DNA from: Gammaproteobacteria bacterium
GTDB lineage: Bacteria > Pseudomonadota > Gammaproteobacteria > Woeseiales > Woeseiaceae
Reading direction: 5' to 3'
Assembly: GCA_002685275.1 (NCBI GenBank)
Contig: NYWX01000031.1
Coordinates: 1-20,353 of the forward strand
DNA: 20,353 bases
Shown piece by piece: positions 17,136 through 20,353 of the stretch (its first letter is position 1; every line of letters begins with the position of its first letter). The notes below the pieces were generated by a model that saw only the letters and a list, made by a program, of their open reading frames with translations, did no database searches and was not told where the DNA came from. The position numbers and the translations under genes are program-made.

Positions 17136-17624
17136 TTAACTTCTTGGATCGCTATTTTCCAGGACTGCGTTAGTCTGGTTTTTGCGGTAATCATCTAATG
17201 ATGTGGCAATTTCGTTATCATTGTTGGCTAAAATAGCTGCTGCCATCAAGGCAGCATTTATAGCGCCAGCACGTCCTATTGCCATGCATCCAACAGGAAT
17301 TCCTGCCGGCATTTGTACTATTGAAAGCAATGAATCTATTCCATTTAATGACTTAGATTTTACTGGTACACCAATAACAGGTATGCGAGTCTTTGAGGCC
17401 GCCATACCAGGAAGGTGTGCAGCTCCTCCAGCACCTGCAATAATTATTTTAATTCCCCTTTCAGCAGCAGATTCTGCATAATCAAGTAAGAGATCAGGCG
17501 TGCGGTGCGCCGAAACAACTTTAACTTCATGACTCACTCCCAAGTCATTTAATGTTTCTGAAGCATGCTGCATCGTATCCCAATCAGATTGGGAGCCCAT
17601 GATTATACCAATGTTAATTTTCAT
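17136..17624 (-). CDS. purE: N5-CAIR mutase (class I PurE)
   Basis: Converts N5-CAIR, the PurK product, into CAIR. The 162-residue length is typical of class I PurE and the presence of purK confirms the bacterial two-step route. Motifs are [10 protein letters not shown] (residues 9-18), SAHRTPD (38-44, with the catalytic-type His40), [12 protein letters not shown] and [29 protein letters not shown] at 17624 is preceded on the minus strand by a run of seven T and no clear Shine-Dalgarno, unusual for the first gene of a pair. Only 22 nt separate it from the darP stop, so it may be transcribed from the darP side. Confidence 0.97.
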   Translation of the reverse strand: MKINIGIIMGSQSDWDTMQHASETLNDLGVSHEVKVVSAHRTPDLLLDYAESAAERGIKIIIAGAGGAAHLPGMAASKTRIPVIGVPVKSKSLNGIDSLLSIVQMPAGIPVGCMAIGRAGAINAALMAAAILANNDNEIATSLDDYRKNQTNAVLENSDPRS

Positions 17625-17646
17625 AAAAAAATATTATCACTATATG

Positions 17647-17907
17647 TTAATTAGAAAGTTTATTGAGTTCATTATCGATCAATTCTGCATCAATAAATCT
17701 CATTAATTTACCAATATATTGTTTTTGTCTTCGCAAAGCATTATGAGATTTAATTTGTTTAGCCTCAAGAATAGCATCTCTAAGATTTTCTTCTAGTGGT
17801 AAACGGTCAATATCTGATTGTTTTAAATCAATGATTTTCTCACCTAACTTTTGAAGTGCAATATACTTACGTTTTTTTGCACTTTTGCTGGGCTTTAATT
17901 CATTCAC
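17647..17907 (-). CDS. darP: Half-length DarP/YjgA (DUF615) protein
   Basis: DarP (YjgA) is a dual-action ribosome assembly protein bound to late 50S precursors. The 86-residue product matches only the N-terminal half of the family (E. coli about 183): KLGEKIIDL, DRLPLEENLRDAILEAKQIKSHNALRRQKQYIGKLMRFID, ending LNKLSN. The C-terminal half is absent. The 22 nt between its stop and the purE ATG leave no room for a frameshifted remainder. The start is GTG at 17907, with AGGAG 11 nt upstream on the minus strand and an in-frame TAA two codons further up. Divergence from pmbA is the classic yjgA/pmbA arrangement. It could be a functional short form or a decaying gene; its codons look intact. Confidence 0.82.
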   Translation of the reverse strand: MNELKPSKSAKKRKYIALQKLGEKIIDLKQSDIDRLPLEENLRDAILEAKQIKSHNALRRQKQYIGKLMRFIDAELIDNELNKLSN

Positions 17908-17979
17908 TGGTTAAAGTACTCCTAGCAGTTTTTTATATTATTATATTAAAGTTTAACATGTGTGGGAGTTGTTCCAAGT
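17908..17979. promoter_or_regulatory. Divergent darP/pmbA promoter region
   Basis: This short AT-rich spacer holds possible start signals for both genes. For darP, TATAAT reads on the minus strand at 17940-17945. For pmbA, TATATT occurs at 17934-17939 (with a weak TTAAAG 17 nt upstream) and again at 17942-17947. No good -35 box accompanies the darP site. CTCCT at 17919-17923 is the darP ribosome binding site, and GGGAG at 17964-17968 probably serves pmbA. Confidence 0.35.
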
Positions 17980-19326
17980 ATGACTGGAAATATGAATCGA
18001 AAATCAATAAGTAGTAAAGAACTTGAGAGTCTTGTTGGTTTAGCATTAAAAGAAGCCAAGGCTTTAGGGGCCGATCAAGCAGAAGTAGCTGCAAGTCAGG
18101 ATACTGGTTTATCAGTAACCGCTCGTCTTGGTGATGTTGAGAATCTCGAATTTACAAATGACCGTGGGTTTGGCATCACTGTGTATAAAGATAATTGTAA
18201 GGGTAGCGCGAGTACTTCTGATATAACGCCAACCGCTATTCGTGAAGCTGTTGCTAAAGCATATTCTTTTGCTAAATACACAACAGAAGATTTAAATTCT
18301 GGTCTTGCAGGTGCAGAGTTGATGGCAACCAAAATTTTAGATCTTGATCTCGATCACCATTGGGATATCGATGCTGAGCAAGCAATTACGCTAGCCATAA
18401 AATGTGAGAATGCAGCAATGGCGCATGATAAACGAATTTGTAACTCTGAAGGTGCAACGGTAAATACAAATCGAGGAATTCGTGCCTACGGAAATAGCCA
18501 TGGCTTTTTTGGCAGTGCTCCAAAAACCAGCCATGGCATAAGCTGTGTTGTTTTAGCAGAACAAGACGGTGCTAAACAGCGTGATTATCATTACACATCT
18601 TCACGTGTTCCCAGCGAGTTAGAAGAAGTTGAATACGTTGGAATAGAAGCAGGTCGCAAAACCATAGCTCGACTTGGAGCTCGAAAAATTAAGACTACAG
18701 CTGCACCCGTTCTTTATGCTCCAAGTCTTGCACGCGGATTTATTGGACATGCAATGAGTGCTATCAGTGGGAATGCGCAATATCGTCGTTCCTCCTTTTT
18801 GCTTGATGCCATAGGTAAAAAAATATTTTCTGATTTTGTGCAAGTCCAAGAAAGGCCGCATATTCCACAAGGCATGTTAAGTTGTGCTTACGATGGCGAG
18901 GGAGTTGCAACTTATGATCGAGATATCATTGTTGACGGTTATTTGGATGGCTACATTTTGGATAGTTACTCGGCGCGACGCCTAGGATTAAAAACGACAG
19001 CGAATTCAGGGGGGGTTCAAAATCTTTTAATACCGGGTAGCGATACAAATAAAAGTAAGTTAATTAAAGAAATGGGCTCTGGTTTGGTAATTGAAGAATT
19101 GATTGGGCAGGGCGTTAATGGCGTAACTGGAGATTATTCTCGAGGCGCGGCTGGTCATTGGGTGGAAAATGGTGAGATTCAATTTCCTGTGCATGAGGTA
19201 ACAATTGCTGGAAATCTACTTGATCTTTATCAGCGTATTGTTGGTATAGGTAACGACCAGGATCTACGCAGCGGAATGCGATGCGGCTCTCTTCTTGTTG
19301 AAGAAATGAGAATAGCCGGCTCATGA
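17980..19326 (+). CDS. pmbA: Metalloprotease subunit PmbA (TldE)
   Basis: Non-catalytic partner of TldD in the heterodimeric peptidase. The protein matches the family along its whole length (448 residues; E. coli 450). Motifs are VTARLGDVENLEFTND, KGSASTSDITPTAIREAV, YRRSSFLLDAIGKKIF, SYSARRLGLKT, and the C-terminal GVNGVTGDYSRGAAGHWVENGEI and VTIAGNLLDLY. It lacks an HExxxH motif, as expected. The start is uncertain among GTG 17962, ATG 17980 and ATG 17992. I prefer 17980 because GGGAG at 17964-17968 lies 11 nt upstream, whereas it falls inside the gene if GTG is used. The 3' end is convergent with purC, 9 nt apart. Confidence 0.95.
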   Translation: MTGNMNRKSISSKELESLVGLALKEAKALGADQAEVAASQDTGLSVTARLGDVENLEFTNDRGFGITVYKDNCKGSASTSDITPTAIREAVAKAYSFAKYTTEDLNSGLAGAELMATKILDLDLDHHWDIDAEQAITLAIKCENAAMAHDKRICNSEGATVNTNRGIRAYGNSHGFFGSAPKTSHGISCVVLAEQDGAKQRDYHYTSSRVPSELEEVEYVGIEAGRKTIARLGARKIKTTAAPVLYAPSLARGFIGHAMSAISGNAQYRRSSFLLDAIGKKIFSDFVQVQERPHIPQGMLSCAYDGEGVATYDRDIIVDGYLDGYILDSYSARRLGLKTTANSGGVQNLLIPGSDTNKSKLIKEMGSGLVIEELIGQGVNGVTGDYSRGAAGHWVENGEIQFPVHEVTIAGNLLDLYQRIVGIGNDQDLRSGMRCGSLLVEEMRIAGS

Positions 19327-19335
19327 TTAAAAAGA

Positions 19336-20229
19336 TTATTTTTCCGTCATCCGTTTTAGAGCTTCTTCATATTTGGAAGCAGTTTGTTTAATAAGATTTT
19401 GCGGTAGCTTAGGTCCGGGTGCAGTCTTATCCCAGTCCAGAGTATTTAGATAGTCACGAACAAATTGTTTATCAAAGCTTGGCGGACTTGTGCCAATCTT
19501 ATATTCATCAACTGGCCAAAAACGAGATGAATCAGGCGTTAATATCTCATCAATAATATGCAGTTTGCCATTATTATCGAGTCCAAATTCAAACTTCGTA
19601 TCAGCAATGATAATTCCACGCTCTAAAGCAAAAGCAGCGGCACGCTCATAAATCTTAATAGAGATATCTTTTACTTGAGTAGCAAGTTCTTTACCGATGA
19701 GTCCAATTACTTGATCAAAGCGAATGTTTTCATCATGATCACCGGCCTGTGCTTTGCTGGCCGGAGTAAACAAAGTTTCGGGAAGCTTTTCAGCTTGCAG
19801 CAAATTAGATGGTAAAGTGATTCCGCATAATTGTCCGTTATTTAAATAATCTTCCCAGCCGGAGCCTATTAAGTAACCACGAACAACTGCTTCAATTGGT
19901 AGAGGCTTTAAGCGTTTTACAACAAGCGCTTGATCTCGCAATTTATCGCAAACATCAACATCATCTAAAACATCATCTATTTGAAGTTTTGTTAATTGAT
20001 TTTCAATAATGTCGGCCATCAAATCAAACCAGAAAAGTGAAATTTGAGTAAGTATTTTACCTTTACCAGGTATTGGATCAGGTAATACAACATCAAAAGC
20101 TGACAAACGATCAGATGTTACAATTAGAAGGTAATCATCATCTAAACTATAAATATCCCTGACTTTCCCTCGCGAAATTAATTGTAGGCTTGGAATAGAA
20201 GTCTCAAATAAAGAGTTTTTATCATTCAT
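19336..20229 (-). CDS. purC: SAICAR synthetase (phosphoribosylaminoimidazole-succinocarboxamide synthase)
   Basis: Joins aspartate to CAIR, the product of PurE, giving SAICAR in purine synthesis. The protein belongs to the longer class (297 residues), not the short 237-residue E. coli type. Motifs are RGKVRDIY (residues 20-27), SDRLSAFDVVLPDPIPGKG, VVRGYLIGSGWEDY, DTKFEFG and the metal/substrate site DEILTPDSSRFW. I chose ATG 20229 because related proteins begin a few residues before the LFETxIxSL segment. The frame is open to ATG 20283 and GTG 20295, which would add a 22-residue stretch not expected in the family. It lies on the same strand as purE and purK but is separated from them by pmbA. 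Confidence 0.96.
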   Translation of the reverse strand: MNDKNSLFETSIPSLQLISRGKVRDIYSLDDDYLLIVTSDRLSAFDVVLPDPIPGKGKILTQISLFWFDLMADIIENQLTKLQIDDVLDDVDVCDKLRDQALVVKRLKPLPIEAVVRGYLIGSGWEDYLNNGQLCGITLPSNLLQAEKLPETLFTPASKAQAGDHDENIRFDQVIGLIGKELATQVKDISIKIYERAAAFALERGIIIADTKFEFGLDNNGKLHIIDEILTPDSSRFWPVDEYKIGTSPPSFDKQFVRDYLNTLDWDKTAPGPKLPQNLIKQTASKYEEALKRMTEK

Positions 20230-20353
20230 AAATTGAATGATCCCTGTTATAGCTAGGTCTATCAAGTATAGATTAATAGGCATAACACCTTTCACAGGTT
20301 AGGATTATACTTCTATCGCTATAAAGGGCTGAAGACTCAATTGTATTGGGGAA
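20230..20353 (-). promoter_or_regulatory. purC upstream region with a TATAAT box
   Basis: On the minus strand a perfect TATAAT lies at 20304-20309, which would start transcription near 20297 and give a leader of roughly 68 nt to the chosen purC ATG. A -35 box at the right distance is poor (TTCAGC or TCAGCC). AGGGA sits 11 nt upstream of the ATG. I see no PurR-type palindrome or purine riboswitch fold, and no gene in the remaining bases to the window edge. Confidence 0.4.

Noticed and set aside
17958..18014. An 18-codon reading frame starting ATG TGT GGG AGT TGT, with a CGSC start, overlapping the pmbA start region.
   Set aside because: It is tempting as a peptide substrate beside a TldD/PmbA pair, but it is very short, has no ribosome binding site of its own and overlaps the pmbA N-terminus in another frame. 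Chance is the simplest explanation.

Overview
The window is a compact stretch of core genes from an AT-rich proteobacterium, probably of the beta/gamma type. The evidence is LptE, YhdP, DarP (YjgA), RNase G, TldD and PmbA together, the long-form PurC, and the runs leuS-lptE-holA-nadD-rsfS-rlmH and maf-rng-yhdP-nit-tldD-darP-pmbA, which are familiar from those classes. Dense packing, short gaps and low GC would fit a streamlined genome, but I cannot name a genus. There are no transposases, integrases, CRISPR arrays, tRNA or rRNA genes, and no stretch over 300 bases lacks a gene.

Layout. 1-2420 (+): the 3' three quarters of leuS, overlapping lptE. 2444-2932 (-): a lone hisI. 2933-3043: a divergent promoter region. 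3044-16049 (+): thirteen closely packed genes that could form one long transcript: cysS, sufE, yidD, a Trm112-like gene, holA, nadD, rsfS, rlmH, maf, rng, yhdP, a nitrilase-family amidase and tldD. 16046-17907 (-): purK, purE and a half-length darP. 17980-19326 (+): pmbA, divergent from darP. 19336-20229 (-): purC, with its upstream region running to the window edge.

How the genes work together. LeuRS and CysRS charge tRNAs. RsfS, RlmH and DarP act on the large ribosomal subunit, and RNase G processes rRNA. LptE and YhdP serve outer-membrane LPS assembly and phospholipid transport, and YidD assists membrane-protein insertion. HolA is the clamp-loader delta subunit, NadD makes NAD precursors, and SufE feeds Fe-S assembly. 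Maf and the nitrilase-family amidase are metabolite-repair or housecleaning enzymes. TldD and PmbA are the two halves of one metalloprotease. PurC, PurE and PurK carry out consecutive purine steps, and HisI one histidine step.

I found no undescribed multi-gene system. The points worth a second look are modest. DarP stops at about half its usual length exactly where purEK adjoins it. The hisI-cysS-sufE-yidD block looks alphaproteobacterial and sits between lptE and holA. HisI lacks one expected zinc cysteine. LeuRS has a KMSKA signature. A regular set of 4-nt and 8-nt start/stop overlaps uses mostly TTG and GTG starts.
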